Source of the DNA: Sabellastarte sp. h YS-2021
Taxonomy: Eukaryota; Annelida; Polychaeta; Sabellida; Sabellidae
DNA length: 64,000 bases
Reading direction: 5' to 3'
NCBI GenBank assembly: GCA_964017235.1
Contig: OZ024933.1
Coordinates: 12,651,962 to 12,715,961 of the forward strand
This document shows positions 11,956-25,449 of the stretch, piece after piece. Position 1 is the stretch's first letter. Each line of letters starts with the position of its first letter. The notes below the pieces were generated by a model that was not told the DNA's origin, did not search any database, and saw only the letters and a list, made by a program, of their open reading frames with translations. A program made the position numbers and the translations under genes.

Positions 11956-14900
11956 ATGTACACCACTCTTGTGATTATTCTGTCTCTTGTTGGTGAGTAC
12001 ATTTGTAGTACTGTTCACAGCCATAGACACAGCCTAAGGTATATTAGTGTATGGGTACATACAAAGAATGGGTATGAGCTGGTACTTGTAGTGTATGCCC
12101 AAAATGGGTTAACAATGATGCTTTTTAGATGCAAATCAAAGTTTATAACAATTTCTTCTATGCCCAATTATGTAGTATAGCTACCAGTAGAATATTCATT
12201 CTTAATAATTTGATTCAATAACCTTAAGTTAACAATTATATGGCAAATTTCATTGACTATATTAAAAACTAGGCCAAATTCAAATCACAAATTGTAATCT
12301 CTACTGTCACCACTTTGCATCAATGATTCAAATTTGAAAGTTTGGCTCAATGGTGCTGTAAGTGACACATCCCACTAGTCAGTCATCCTAGTCCTAACCT
12401 GGGGTTGAGAAGATGGTTTTCTGCTTACTACTGCCTGATGGTTTTCGGCACATAACTGGTATGCACTAATTTCTTAGTATGTTAAAAAGATTTATCCCAA
12501 ATCCATCAATGAACATGTGCTATTTTTTCTTTGCTTTTCAATACAGTTATTTTTACATCAGGCTATATCATAATTTTGATGAACCTACACTGGTACTTGG
12601 CAAGCTTGATTTTTTATGTTTGACAAAAAAATTAGATGCCTTCAAGTCTACAAAGCCACTACATATGTGGATATTTGACTCAGAGTGAGACAAATCACGG
12701 TTACTGTGTTTTAACCCCAGTCCTTTTCTGTTGGGATTGTGTGAATCAGGTCTATTTTTAATATCTATATCAGGAGAGGAACTGTTTGTCTCAGAATGAA
12801 TATATCTCAACTCAGTGATCATATATCAAGATATTTTCAGTATCGTATTTAAATATATGTTAACTTTATTTTAGTAGAGGCAGTCCCTTCACTGGAAATA
12901 GCAGCTTCATACACAACATCTTTTCGATGCTTCGATGGCAGTTATGCCTTGGTTAGGGGAGCAGATCTGACTTTAGAATATGACTATGGATACAGGCAAT
13001 TTCAAGTAAGAATGCTTCCTTTGTCTACAAGTATCTTCCACAGTTATTTGTAATAATCAGTGTCTCATTGAGGTCATCCAGCATCATTAATTGGCCACTA
13101 AAGGGATGCACAATAATATTAAATTATTATAGTTTAACAATTTACCATAGAAGAGTACTAGAGTCAAAGTTAACTTTTAAATTTTCAACTTAGTATTTCA
13201 ATAAATCAAGATAAGTACTTATGTATATAATATACTGCCTCAGACAACAGTTGATTCTGGAGCGACTAAAAGCAACAAAAAATTTTCACTATTTTTGCTT
13301 CCTGGTGTTTTCCATCCTTTCATTGTTATGTGTAATATATCTGTATATAATACTTGTTTGTGGGTTAAAATAAATAATTGTCCTTTCTATTTTACCATAG
13401 CTGCAGAGTATTCATCTGTACAAAAGGACTTCTGACCACCATATGTTTGAATTTGAAAAGATCAAAGGCCAAGGTTTTGTAAATTATGATAAGAGAAGGC
13501 TAAAGTCATACCAGTGGACAGAAACAGGCATCAAATTCTCGATTTTAGATATTAATAAGGACAAGGACTTGGGCAAATATGAAGCAGTAGTGACAACAAA
13601 TCAACACCATACAAATGCATCGATAGAAATCAAACAAATATTTGGTAAATATTTTTTCTGTCTTTATTTTTGGGCTGTTGGAAAGTAATGCATAAGGTTT
13701 GTTTGCATGTTTAAACAATGAACACATAAGAAGCTATCAATAGAAAATGTGTAAATTGGTTCCACGATATCGTAAGTTAAAATATACAATATCAGGATAA
13801 TGCAATTTATATGTATATACATGTTAAAAGTAATAATCATAACACACTTCTTTGCAAAATCAATGTAAAGTTAAGGAATATGATAAAATTCTAGACATTT
13901 CTAAGTTGAATTTTATTTCATTTAGAGATTACATAATATTAAGTATTTGATTGTATTATGGTTTTGCAGACAAAAGTAATATTTAACACAAAACTTTATT
14001 TCATAAATGTTACTTTTATAGAAGATTATAGCAACAATATCTAGAGTCTTCACTGACTAATACTGTACAACCTGTCTCTTTCAATAAACGCTATGGTATA
14101 TTGTCAATATCCATTATATTATGTGAGTCCAGAAAGAGTCCACATTTATATGAATATTATCTAGTTAAAAATGGTGAACATTGCTTCAAATACACCAGTG
14201 CAAAAGTTATTTGTTGTTCCATCTTTGAGCAATATTTGATCCTGATACTGATGACACGAAGTCAATAATGTTTTCAGATGGAGCATACTTACACTCCAAG
14301 CATTTCTCAATGTTAAGGTTTATCTCTTTGCTTTGTCCGTTTTTCCCAATATTTTAAAATGTTCCAACATTAAAAAATGATTTATGTAATTTAATTTTTT
14401 CATGTACTATTTTGCCATGTCTGTAAATGTAAATGTCTTCAATTTTTTTTTGCTTTTTGCTTATTTTGCACAGTGGGGTTAAGTACCTTTTGTTTCAGTT
14501 ACTGAAAATTTCTTTTATATAATGTTATTGTTACCGTGTTTATCCTTTTCCAAAACTTTTATAAAGTATTAAACGCTTTTCCTAAAACTTGAAATTTGAA
14601 ATAGTCTTAAAAATGTAAAATTACCAATTTCCTTACAGTCATTCTCTTTTTCTTTTTCAAGATTACTTATGTTTTATCAGTCTTAACTTTCAATCCAGAT
14701 ACTGAAACATAGATTTCATTGTAAAGTAAATGTTGTCTCTGGTAATATTACCCATTTCTTTTTTGTATTGTAAAAATAGAGTTAATGTTTGACTCTTTAA
14801 TATGAAAATAGTAATCATGTCAAATGTAATGGCCACACCTTAGAAAAAGGCAATCAGATCAAGGGATAGCACATTTGACATAGAATTACAGTCTGTTACA

Positions 14901-17900
14901 GGTTTATTTATGTTTACATAAAATAAATAATGGTTTTAAAATATTGTCACCGTTTTAATAAACACACATATTTGGATATGATTAGCTACTTTGTTAATCC
15001 TATTATTTGTGCACATTTTACTCCATTTTCACAAACATAGGATTAATGGGTGATAAAACTAGTTACATGTTGTTTTTCTCTTATTACTTCTGTCATTCAA
15101 ATTGTTTGCTGTTGCTTTTTTGATTTGATAGATCCACCAGCAGAAGTGAAAATTACCACTACCAGTGGGTTGGGAATCATAAACCTGAAGAAGGGATTTT
15201 GCAGTCATATATTTGAAGCCTCAGCAGAGTCATACCCTGACATTGCTTGCAACAGTGTCATGATTACATGGGTATCATCAACAAGGGGAAATGTTCAGTC
15301 ATGTCAAGTGAAAGGTTACAAGAATGTTTTTTGTATCTAAAATATCCCCAGGTATAAACAATAGTCAAATAATATCCCATAGGTATAAATATCCCCAGGT
15401 ATAAATAATATAAAATAAGGAATATCATTAGACCAAGTGACTTAGAGTTTGAAATACAGACCAGATTTTTTAGGAAAGACTAAGTTTCAACATATTTATG
15501 AACCAGATATTTGTAGATTAATGTGGCCCTATGTTCCAGTAAAGCTTAAAATATAACTTCAAAATTGAGTTGACATTCTAAAATTAGCTGCATGAAACTT
15601 GTTACTTCTAAGCAAAAATAAAAAGTATGAAAATATAACAATGATGTACACAGAAATTAGAAAAAGGTAGCTTTTGTCATATTTAAGCAACCTTAAGTAA
15701 TCTTATTTGTTTATATACACATTATAAATACACAATATGTTTCTCCTAAATAGGAGGCATGCATAAAGGGACTGTTTTTGTATCTAATGGTGCCACTTAC
15801 TATACATAATTAGTATCAATATATAATTAGTATTTATGTTCCAGGGAAAACATTAATACTAAAACTACTAATATAAAAATATAAATATTTCTGTTATTAG
15901 TGATTAATTTGATTTCAGATGAAGGAAGCACCACTGTCTGTCAACTGACATTAAATGAGACAGAAATGACAGCAGGTGAATGTATGACAATAGAAGTATA
16001 TGCCAAACAGTATGGTGTACAAAGTGAGAAGAAAATTTACAGTGTTTGTTATGATGGTAAGGGATAACAGAACTTCAGGCTTTACAAGATGTATTTTGTG
16101 TACTTGTTTTAATCATTCAGCCATCACACAGAATTTGCAGCTTTGGGGATATTATTTAACTGACATTTCAGTCCAATGCAGCTGACCAAAGACCACATGG
16201 CTACTTTAAAGTATTGTTATGATTAATTAATAAAAAAAATTAATAGTCTCAGGTCTTAGCCTCTGGTGGAACTAAGTGCTTAATTGATTGCAAAAGGCAG
16301 ATAGCCACTTGACCTCTCAACTGCATTTAATACTATTTATCGTTTCTCTCTTCACTTTTATCTTGGTTTTATGTTTGTGGTTCTGTATTCAAATGCTTTA
16401 AATGAGTGTATATAACTTTTTGTATTTAACTTTTTGGTAAAGTTCAGTAGCCACTGTGTATATACCAATTAGCACAGATAAGGGTATCAATTTTATAATG
16501 CTGATAATAAACATCAGTTTCTTCTATTGTTGCAAAACACTTGATTTTTAAAATTGGAATTATGCTTTATTGGTGTAAGAAAGCTCCTGATAAATCTTAG
16601 TTCATACATATCTGTCCTTGTGATATAGTGATATGGACTCAATGATACAAGACTTTTTGTGAGTTTAAAGTGTTATGCTTCTTGCTTATAAAATTTACCT
16701 TTTAGATAAATTTTTAACTTTATTGCTGAACAATATCTGAACCCTTAAAACTCAATGCTAAATTTAGTTGGCAGAAGAGAGACAACAACAAGGAGAGGGT
16801 GCACCTGGTTGAATTCTGAATCATTTTTTTTGTCTCTGAAATAAAAAAAAATAGATTCTCAGTCTTTAAAGCCATCCATACTGGGACCATAGAAGGTAAT
16901 CAATCCTATAATCTGCTACATTTCACATCTAGAATAATATATCACAGTTGTTAGACTAATGAACTTAGGAATAACTTACATGCTAGATGCAGAGTCTTTG
17001 AGGCAACTTGAAGAGGGATTACATTAGGCAATTTCCCCAGGAGGCTTAACTTGATATGTAGAATAACAAAAGGTAGAAAGCATATGTGAAATGAGACAGG
17101 GTATTTGTAGGGTTTGTTAAGTGGATATACATCAACTGCAATATATCTGTAGTTTGTTTATTGTATGGAGTTAACATTCCAAATCCAAATTAGTTACTTA
17201 GCACAAAGTTGTTGGTTGTAGAACATGGCTGCCAATAGAAGCCATCATTACTTTGTCAACAAAAGACTGCTGTTTTTGATACTGCAAAGGATCTGGTGTC
17301 ACTATCTTTGTATTTTATTAGATTGAACATCTTTTGAACACCTGTCATGGAAAAAGTGTCGCAAAATGAGGCAGTCATAGGTTTAATGTCATCTTCCTGA
17401 TTATTTTGGAAATAAAAGAGAGGGGTCTGTAGGGCCATAAGTCTTTAGTTTTATGAAACAGTAGCTGGACAAAAAGTTCAGAGTACAATATATAATAAGA
17501 CGGTTGTAGCGGAGATACCCACTAGTGGCACCCATAGTTCAGAAACCCTATAAACATAGTAATATCTGTCAATCGTCAATTGCTGATAAATGCCTTTCAA
17601 CAAATGTCTTCTTGTTTCTACCTTGCATTTTTATGTAAAATTAGTCTTAATTTTGACATTGGTTTGAAAGTTCTGGAGTGTAGCAGTTCTATATTTAACT
17701 TTTTCTTTCCAGCTCCTGTCAGTCAGCTGTGTAAGCCGATGGCAAGAATAAGTCATTGTGTCAGTTCCAGAGGACTTTTAAGGATTTACCATTTTTTCTC
17801 TAAAGAAAAACTGCTTTTCCTGGATGTGATTTAATAGAGTTTTGAGTCCAAACCACCTGCTTGAGAATTTGGGAAAGAAACTGATTGTTGTTGAAGCCTC

Positions 17901-20900
17901 CAGATTCTTTTTCTTAATAAGACCTATTCAGTGGGCTTAGGAGATTTTTAAGTTAGAATATATTCTCTTTCAATGTAACATCTAGGGAAGTGTCCATAAA
18001 GGATTGTAAGTCTAAAACTGAAGGATAAGTGTCCATCAGTTGATGTCCATCTGATATTTTGAACTCCTCTTCCTGTCCATCTGGGACAAAATTGTTGTAC
18101 TGAGTACAGGAAAACACAGCTTCCAAATCACTGTGCATGGATTTTAGTTTATGTTAGTGATAAAAACCATGCCTGGGAGTAATTATATCCATTTCCTTGG
18201 TCTTAGACATAGCAGAAAGCTTAGGTCTTTGCTTGGTTTTGACAAACAAACAAATTGTTTCTTCTTAGGGAACATTTAAATTAGTATTTCTGTCGAACAC
18301 TTGCTATGGAAGAAAACAGTAGCCAAAAATCACTTTATTTAATTGATGAAAATTATTCAATGGGTATATACTTGACATAGGATTTCAAAATGATATAAAA
18401 ACTTTTGTGTTTAGATTGTTGACTATAAATTATGAACCTACGCATAGTCTTAATTTTGATTCTTGTGTTAAAGTTTATTATATATTTCAGTTGATGATCA
18501 AAATATGCAACTAATTGTTGCAGTGGCAGTTTGTGTTGTCATGCTTTTGGTTACAATAGTGATCATCCTAACAGTATGCCTGAAAAGAAGAGGTAAATTT
18601 ATTATTTAATATTCATTCTTTTTTGTGTTCCTATCATGTAACCAATGTAATTTTCAGTACTGTATCTCACAAATATTTTCAGTACCTAAATAATGGTCTG
18701 GATCAGCTAAAGAAGTTCGAGTCAACTGATTATTCATGTCAATTAACCATGATGTGTGTCCTTTCAAATTTGATTTATTTCAGCTATAAGTAAATCTGGT
18801 AAATTACAATTCCTATGAATCCTTGAATTATATAATAATATCATAAATATGGAAAGTTTCAATTTTGATTAATTTAAAAATTAGGTCTATCCATATTCCA
18901 TCAGAATATTACAGAAAATGATACACTTTTGAAAGTATTTACATGTTCATTTGTGAACTGGATTCTAGGCAGTCATAATACGTGTATTTATACCTTTTCA
19001 TTATTTCTTCACCCTCACATTGAAAACCACATACACCATATTTTTTTTGCTCAGCCTGAATAAAAATTAACATTTTTTTTGGAATTTGAAATGAGCTAAA
19101 TTAGTAATTTTTGCACTACAATTGATTAACTTATACATGAGTACAAGTGAGCGATACTTTTCAATTGGAATCCTGTAAGTTTTGCATTTATGTAATGTGT
19201 GGCGCGCAGAGGGGTATGTGGGTTCTGTTAAACAGCAGGTTCTTAAATTTTGTCAATAATTTTTTATATCTTTATCTCTATAATATGAAAATGGGCACAC
19301 CAATTTTCTGCTTCCATTGCAACAAATATTAGCTGTGAAGATTCCAATATTATGCATGTGCAAAATATGTTCTTATTATCAAAATAATATTGAAGAAATA
19401 TTCACACCATTTATCATTATTTTTTGGGAAAGAAAATGTTTCTCCATTTCACACAAACAGGTACAAATAAGCACCTAAACTCAGTCTGTCACATATTCTT
19501 TTCATTACATGGTCTTTCAAGATATTTTGGCTCTTTTATCAAAACTTATTGAAAAAATGTCTCATTTCTAATATATGCATAGTACCCTGTGCCTGTAGTA
19601 ATTAATTGTTGAAAAATGTGTTTATCTTTATTTTCTGATGAAGCCAAAGTTTAAGGCTTTTTTTCTATATCTTGGGTTATGCAGCACTCATTTTATATGT
19701 ATTAATGAAGGGTTGTAGAACTCTATGTTAAATGAATATCTATACTCTTCAACATTCTTTTGTCATATTTTGTTTTATTTTCTTCCATAATTGAATGTCT
19801 TGCAGGTTTCTGTCAATCTTTCTAGATCAAAAATAGTAAAAGCTTATTTGTGAACATATTATGCCAATTTTGGGGGAACAGTTTTAAGTGCCAAACTTCA
19901 CATAGATGATTTTCTTTCAAATTTAATTGAATTTGCATTTGCTCATACTGCTTCATGTATTATTTCACTTTAATGGGCAATACTCCTTCCAGATTACAAT
20001 AGTAGGTATAATCATAGTTGTTTTAAAAACTCTTTTCACCAATCTAAACTTGAAGATGCCATAAAAATTATGCCTCTAGTAACTGTTTTTGACTTATTGA
20101 AAAAAAATGTCTCATTTCTAATATATTCATAGTACCCTGTGGCTGTACTAATTAATTGTTGAAAGGTGTTTATCTTTATTTAATGATAAAGCAAAACTTT
20201 AAGGCTTTATTCTTTCTATATCTTGGGTTATGCAGAACTCATTTTATATTTATAAAATGAAAGGATGTAGGACCTCTATGTTAAATGAATATCTATACTT
20301 TTTAACGTTCTTTTGTCATATTTTGTTTTCTTTTCTTCCATAATTGAATGTCTTGTGGGTTTCTGTCAATCTTTCTAGATCAAAAATAATAAAAGCTTAT
20401 TTGTGGACATATTATGCTAATTTGGTGGGAAACAGTTTTAAGTGCTAAATTAGATGATTTTCTTTCAAATTTAATTTAATTTGCATTTGCTCATGCTGCT
20501 TCATGCATTATTCCACTTTAATGGGCAATACTCCTTCCAGATTACAATAGTAGGTATAATCATAGTTGTTTTAAAAACTCTTTTCACCAATCTAAACTTG
20601 AAGATGCCATAAAAATTATGCCTGTAGTAACTGTTTTTGACTTATTGAAAAAAATGTCTCATTTCTAATATATTCATAGTACCCTGTGGCTGTACTAATT
20701 AATTGTTGAAAGGTGTTTATCTTTATTTAATGATAAAGCAAAACTTTAAGGCTTTATTCTTTCTATATCTTGGGTTATGCAGAACTCATTTTATATTTAT
20801 AAAATGAAAGGATGTAGGACCTCTATGTTAAATGAATATCTATACTTTTTAACGTTCTTTTGTCATATTTTGTTTTCTTTTCTTCCATAATTGAATGTCT

Positions 20901-21406
20901 TGCGGGTTTCTGTCAATCTTTCTAGATCAAAAATAATAAAAGCTTATTTGTGGACATATTATGCTAATTTGGGGGGAAACAGTTTTAAGTGCTAAATTAG
21001 ATGATTTTCTTTCAAATTTAATTTAATTTGCATTTGCTCATGCTGCTTCATGCATTATTCCACTTTAATGGGCAATACTCCTTCCAGATTACAATAGTAG
21101 GTATAATCATAATTGTTTTAAAAACTCTTTTTCACCAGTCTAAACTGGAAGATACCATAAAAATTATGCCTCTATAACTGTTTTGGAAATTACTTGAATA
21201 CAAGGCTCTTACTTTGGATATAACCTTGATTTCAATCAATAGATAAAGTAATTTAAAATGTTTTGAAAAACTAAAATTTTGAAAATTAAAAATTGTTACA
21301 TATATGCTAACATTCCAACTTTATATTTGAAGAAAACACAGAAAAAGTGTACCAAGGAGTGAAAAGCAAAGTGTACAAAGAAATTTATCAAGAGAATCAG
21401 CTTTAA
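11956..21406 (+). CDS. Ig-like/FN3-like type I transmembrane receptor, 8 coding exons
   Basis: The exons are 11956-11992, 12875-13005, 13401-13644, 15132-15314, 15919-16056, 18491-18592, 18784-18798 (15-nt microexon) and 21333-21406. All introns are GT-AG, and the exons total 924 nt, or 307 residues plus TAA. Residues 1-15 look like a signal peptide. Residues ~25-137 form an Ig-like domain with an F-strand motif DKDLGKYEA, but without the usual Cys pair. Residues 138-244 (exons 4-5) hold six cysteines and look like FN3 or a second Ig fold. Residues ~251-273 are a transmembrane helix followed by KRR. The tail has three tyrosines (motifs VYQGV, VYKEI, YQEN). N-glycosylation sites NAS and NET lie outside. 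Most internal junctions are phase 1, typical of extracellular modules. It is likely a cell-surface recognition or adhesion protein, but I cannot name an orthologue. The microexon could be skipped without losing frame. Confidence 0.8.
19545..21186. repeat. Three tandem copies of a 548-bp unit in an intron
   Basis: Units start at 19545, 20093 and 20641, exactly 548 bp apart each time. Units 2 and 3 are nearly identical; unit 1 is more diverged. This implies two duplication steps, one old and one recent. All lie in the last coding intron of the receptor gene. The unit has no long ORF and no recognised transposon motif. Confidence 0.93.
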
Positions 21407-22356
21407 AGAAAACATGTACACTGAACAGGTAAAAATACTACACCATTATTCTAATCTAAGAACCTGTTTGTGACTCTAAATATCTTCCATGAGTAGAATT
21501 TTTTCCGAAATTTTCTTAAAAAATAACATGTAAACACTATTTATCTGAAAAAATGCCTGTAAAAGCACTATTTTATGAATAAACTACTGCAATACAGTAC
21601 ACTGAAAACCACTATTACAATTTTTCAAAATTATCAAAGGTCTAGAAAAAATGTAACAGAAGCATATTTATTGGTGGTTACACTATCATGAAGTTGAAAA
21701 GGTCAAAATTATGGTTTTACTATTTGGCAGTAGATCCCACATAAAGGGTTAAAGAATGCTATGAGATGAATAACTTGATAACAACTTGACAATTGGGGAC
21801 ATTTTTATTTTTTGCATCCTTTGCAAAAAGCATAACTACTGACGTTTCTGACTTTGTCACAGTCTATCTCCATATCTCTGACCCCTGCTATGTTTCTGAC
21901 TATATCATTATGCATTTCTGCTTTTCTGAATAAAAAAATTTAGAGTCAGTATTTAGATAAAGATAAAGCACCATAAAAGCTTTATTAGATTTAGAATGAG
22001 AATTGAATAAATTCCACTACTTTGAATTTTGTTCTGCAAAGTATATTTAAAAGTTTTAACTCTATTGTGCGGTTAATAATTTATGTTACTATATATGATA
22101 AAATGAGTCTACAGCTATTTCACCAGTCAGTAAGAAATGAGAGGCCAAAGTGAATTATTACTTTGGTTTTGATTTATTTAAAAAATCCAACATGTAATAC
22201 ACAACACAATGTTATTTTATTCTTGGAATCCAAAGCTATTATTATATTTATACATATTTTGTTTCACAAAGAGGTTTGTGGCAGTCCATGTATATTATTT
22301 GCTTATGATTTTAAATGAAAAAATTTGAAAATATTTTTTCTCATATTTTTTATCAG

Positions 22357-22560
22357 CTCAACATTTTAACAGAAGTAACACATTCAACACTTACAGATGG
22401 ATTGGAAAAAGGAAAGAAGAAAATAGATGATAGAAAAAGTTGGATATAAAAAGAAATATTTTAAGGTGATGGGAGATTATATAAATTAAGTGCAACAGAA
22501 CAGATACAACTGCAGTTTATTGTCTTGAAATAAAATGTAATTTGTTTTGTAATAGACTTG
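22357..22560 (+). other. Probable 3'-UTR exon and poly(A) signal of the receptor gene
   Basis: After the stop codon, a good donor (CAG|GTAAAA at 21428/21429) ends the coding exon. A pyrimidine-rich acceptor TTTTTATCAG ends at 22356. AATAAA at 22529-22534 would direct cleavage shortly after. An intron in the 3' UTR is inferred, not proven. Confidence 0.5.
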
Positions 22561-24120
22561 TATGATTATTACCAGCACATAAGACAATAGACACAAATTG
22601 AAATTTTATCTTCATAAAAAATTGTGTTTTCATAAAAAGCTCAGAAAGGAAAGAAGAAACGTGGAGAGGACATTCAATAGTTTGCGAGAACTTGGACAAA
22701 TCAGGCATTGCTCCAAGCACTTGATATTTTTCTGTTATTTTGGATTGTTAAAGTATACTCCTTGAAGTCTTCTTGCAATGTGACCCATACTTCACCTTAT
22801 TTATTGGATATTCATGAGTGATGGAGGAGAATCTTAACATTTTATGCACCTAATAAGAATCATAAGATGTTTTCATGATTGTTGGGGTGTATCGCAATGC
22901 CACAACTACCGAACACATGAAATTATTATTCTCACCCCATCCTGTAGAAAATACAATATGTTAAATTGTTTGTGTCCCTGCTTCCAAATAATAAGAATAA
23001 GGATCTTAGAAATTTCTGTACTTTGATTTGACCTATTTTAGCCCACTTTGACTAGTTCAGCACAAAAATTTAATATTGATGTTAAGTTATTAATAATTGG
23101 TATCCCTTCCCAAACTTGTCACAGGATTTGGGTAGTTGTCAGTTAGGATGGACATAGGTCAATATGAAGGAATGCTTTCCTCTGAACCCTTATAATATCA
23201 TCCAGTCTAATCCTAGGTTTATTCAAAGTAGAGTTTACTTATAATACATTAGTTTATATTCTGTATTATCTTCTGTGCTTAGTATATGTAATGCATATAG
23301 TATAGTACATAGTATTATTGTAATTGTATTGTCTTTCACATGTTTCTTCAGGCTTTTTTGTTTATGACAATGTATTCATGATAATGTATTTTCCTTTTTT
23401 GTATAATAACAGTTGTATAATAACAAAATATCTTTTTTCTACTTGTAAGGAACCATATTAGAAATAACTGATTTGCTTTGGTATTACTGATATATATAGC
23501 ATTTTCCCATTATTAGCAAATAATTTACCCTTTTGCTGATATTTTGTATCTTTTAAATGAAGACATAGTAAAATCTATGATATTATAACTTTTATGCCAA
23601 ACATTAACTGAAATCTTTTTGTTTTTCATGCTTGTCTCATCACAGCAGAAGAAAAAATAATGTCTAAATTCTAAATTCCTAATACAAGCTGGCCGTTTGT
23701 TAGGCCATTTGCAAGGATACAAGTTAAAGTGGCAATTTAATCCCTGCTAATTGCTTTAATCTCTAATGTGGTTAGCTTGCATGTCTACTAATATTTCTAA
23801 GGCTACTGTATGAAAATGCTTCTGAAATGCCGATGAGCCAGAATCATTTATTACAAAGATGGAGGCATTATATTGTTGGCCTACAGTACCATCTGATACC
23901 ACCAGGTCATATATTGATTGTTATTTTTACTACAAAATGTACCATCCATGTTAACAATGAAATAACAATGCTAACTTAAACCATGGTATAGGTATTTGCC
24001 ATTCATGGATTTCATGGCTAGTAACCTTGAAGAATGTTAAAATCGATACAAGAAGATTTTAAAAAGCATTATGGAGAAAAGCTCCTCAAAACCTCCTTGA
24101 ATAATACATCATTCTCTTGT
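22561..24120. other. No gene recognised
   Basis: AT-rich sequence with short, unsupported frames only. Confidence 0.4.
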
Positions 24121-24129
24121 TGAGTTTCA

Positions 24130-24950
24130 TTAAAAGTGCTTATAAAGACTCAGATGTGGTTGTAATGAATTCCACAAATTATCTTAGGAACTGCTACAGA
24201 CAGATCAGTGATCAACAATTTTAATTCCAAATTAGACCAAGATAAAAGATTAGTAAAATAATCAAACCATTCTGAATCAGATGTGACAAAAGGCTTTAAT
24301 TAGCTGCAAGAAATATGAGCACTTATCTCCCGATTCATGTACAGAAGCATGGTTGTAGACCTTTCAAAAGACGCAAAAATGGAGTACATTGCAGACCCAT
24401 TTGTAGTTCTGTTAACCCAACTAATATATTTAGCAAACTAGTAGACGAACATATGTAACAAAATCTCTCTCAGATGAGTCCTATTAGAGATAAAGAGGAA
24501 TTTATGAAGAGAATCCAGGGACTCAGATCCATTGCTAATATTTCATGTGATAAAGAGATTTTTGTCATGGCAGAGAAGTTGAGGAGACACCCTACCAAGG
24601 GATCCATCCAACACTTCATATTGGACTTACTCAAACTAGTATTCCATAACATTAACTTTGTATTATATGGAGGACACTTTCTATAATTTTCACTACAACT
24701 ATGGGCACATTCCTAGTCCCGCAATAATCTGTTTATGGTTTTGGTTGAGACTAAAACCTCAGAAGGCTACCATCTGAAATCAATAGTTTGGAAATGATTT
24801 CTTGATGACATGTTCTTTGTTGGCATTCATGATGACGTTTAATTGAATACATTGAATAGATCAAACAATTAAGTACACCTATGAACATAGATATTCACAA
24901 AATATTTTTGGGTAGTGGTAGACAATTAATTACAACCTTTTAAGTAAACC
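24130..24950 (+). pseudogene. Penelope-like element reverse transcriptase relic
   Basis: Translated across frameshifts and stops, the plus strand shows typical Penelope-like RT blocks in order: a DSDVVVMNSTNYLRNCYRQISD-type N-terminal block cut up by indels, RPICSSVNPTNIFSKLVDEH, then KLVFHNINFVLYGGHFL followed by TTMGTFLVPQ, then a catalytic block FLDDMFFVG. The sequence normally lying between the SSVN and HNIN blocks is partly lost or scrambled, and stops interrupt it. No GIY-YIG endonuclease part was seen downstream. The family call is from motif recall; no search was run. Confidence 0.65.
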
Positions 24951-25449
24951 CACTTAATCACGGCTGTACTGAAATATAATTTAGCCTACCCCAGCTTTGG
25001 AAAAGAGCTGATGCTTAAGTCCCAGGAGTATTCAGCATTATGTTTCAATAAAATGATAAAATGATTTGAAATGAATGCTTGAAATTTTAGTGAACTTATA
25101 TGTAAAAATTCCTAAATTTGGATTTATCTGACAACATAAACTTAAGAACAAATTACAACTGATAATGCACATCATTATAATTCATGACAGAAATCCTCTA
25201 GTTATAAATGTTAATGTTATATATTGCAGGTTTTCAGTTGCCAAAGCTTTTTTGAGGGTCGATTGTATTGTTTTGGTGGCTGAAATTTTCTTCTTAGTTG
25301 ATGGCATTTTGTACTACACATAAAACTGGTCAGGTTAAAATATATAAAAGTACTATATATTATAATCTAAACTTTTGACTTAAACTGTGTTTTAATATAT
25401 TCTCTTTGGTTTAAAAGTTTAAAGTGATCCCAACAAAGAAAAGAGGGAA

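Noticed and set aside
12568-12822. Antisense ORF inside the first intron of the receptor
   Set aside because: No start context, splice signals or motifs; it overlaps intron sequence only.
17256-18138. Minus-strand relic ORF in the receptor intron
   Set aside because: Two 60-codon frames and broken frames between them look faintly like a retroelement gag, but no motif is firm enough to call.
19545-21186. CRISPR-like array
   Set aside because: Units are 548 bp without spacers, in an intron of an animal gene.
21333-21406. ITIM or ITAM
   Set aside because: Lys at position -2 breaks the ITIM pattern and the YxxL/I spacing does not give an ITAM.
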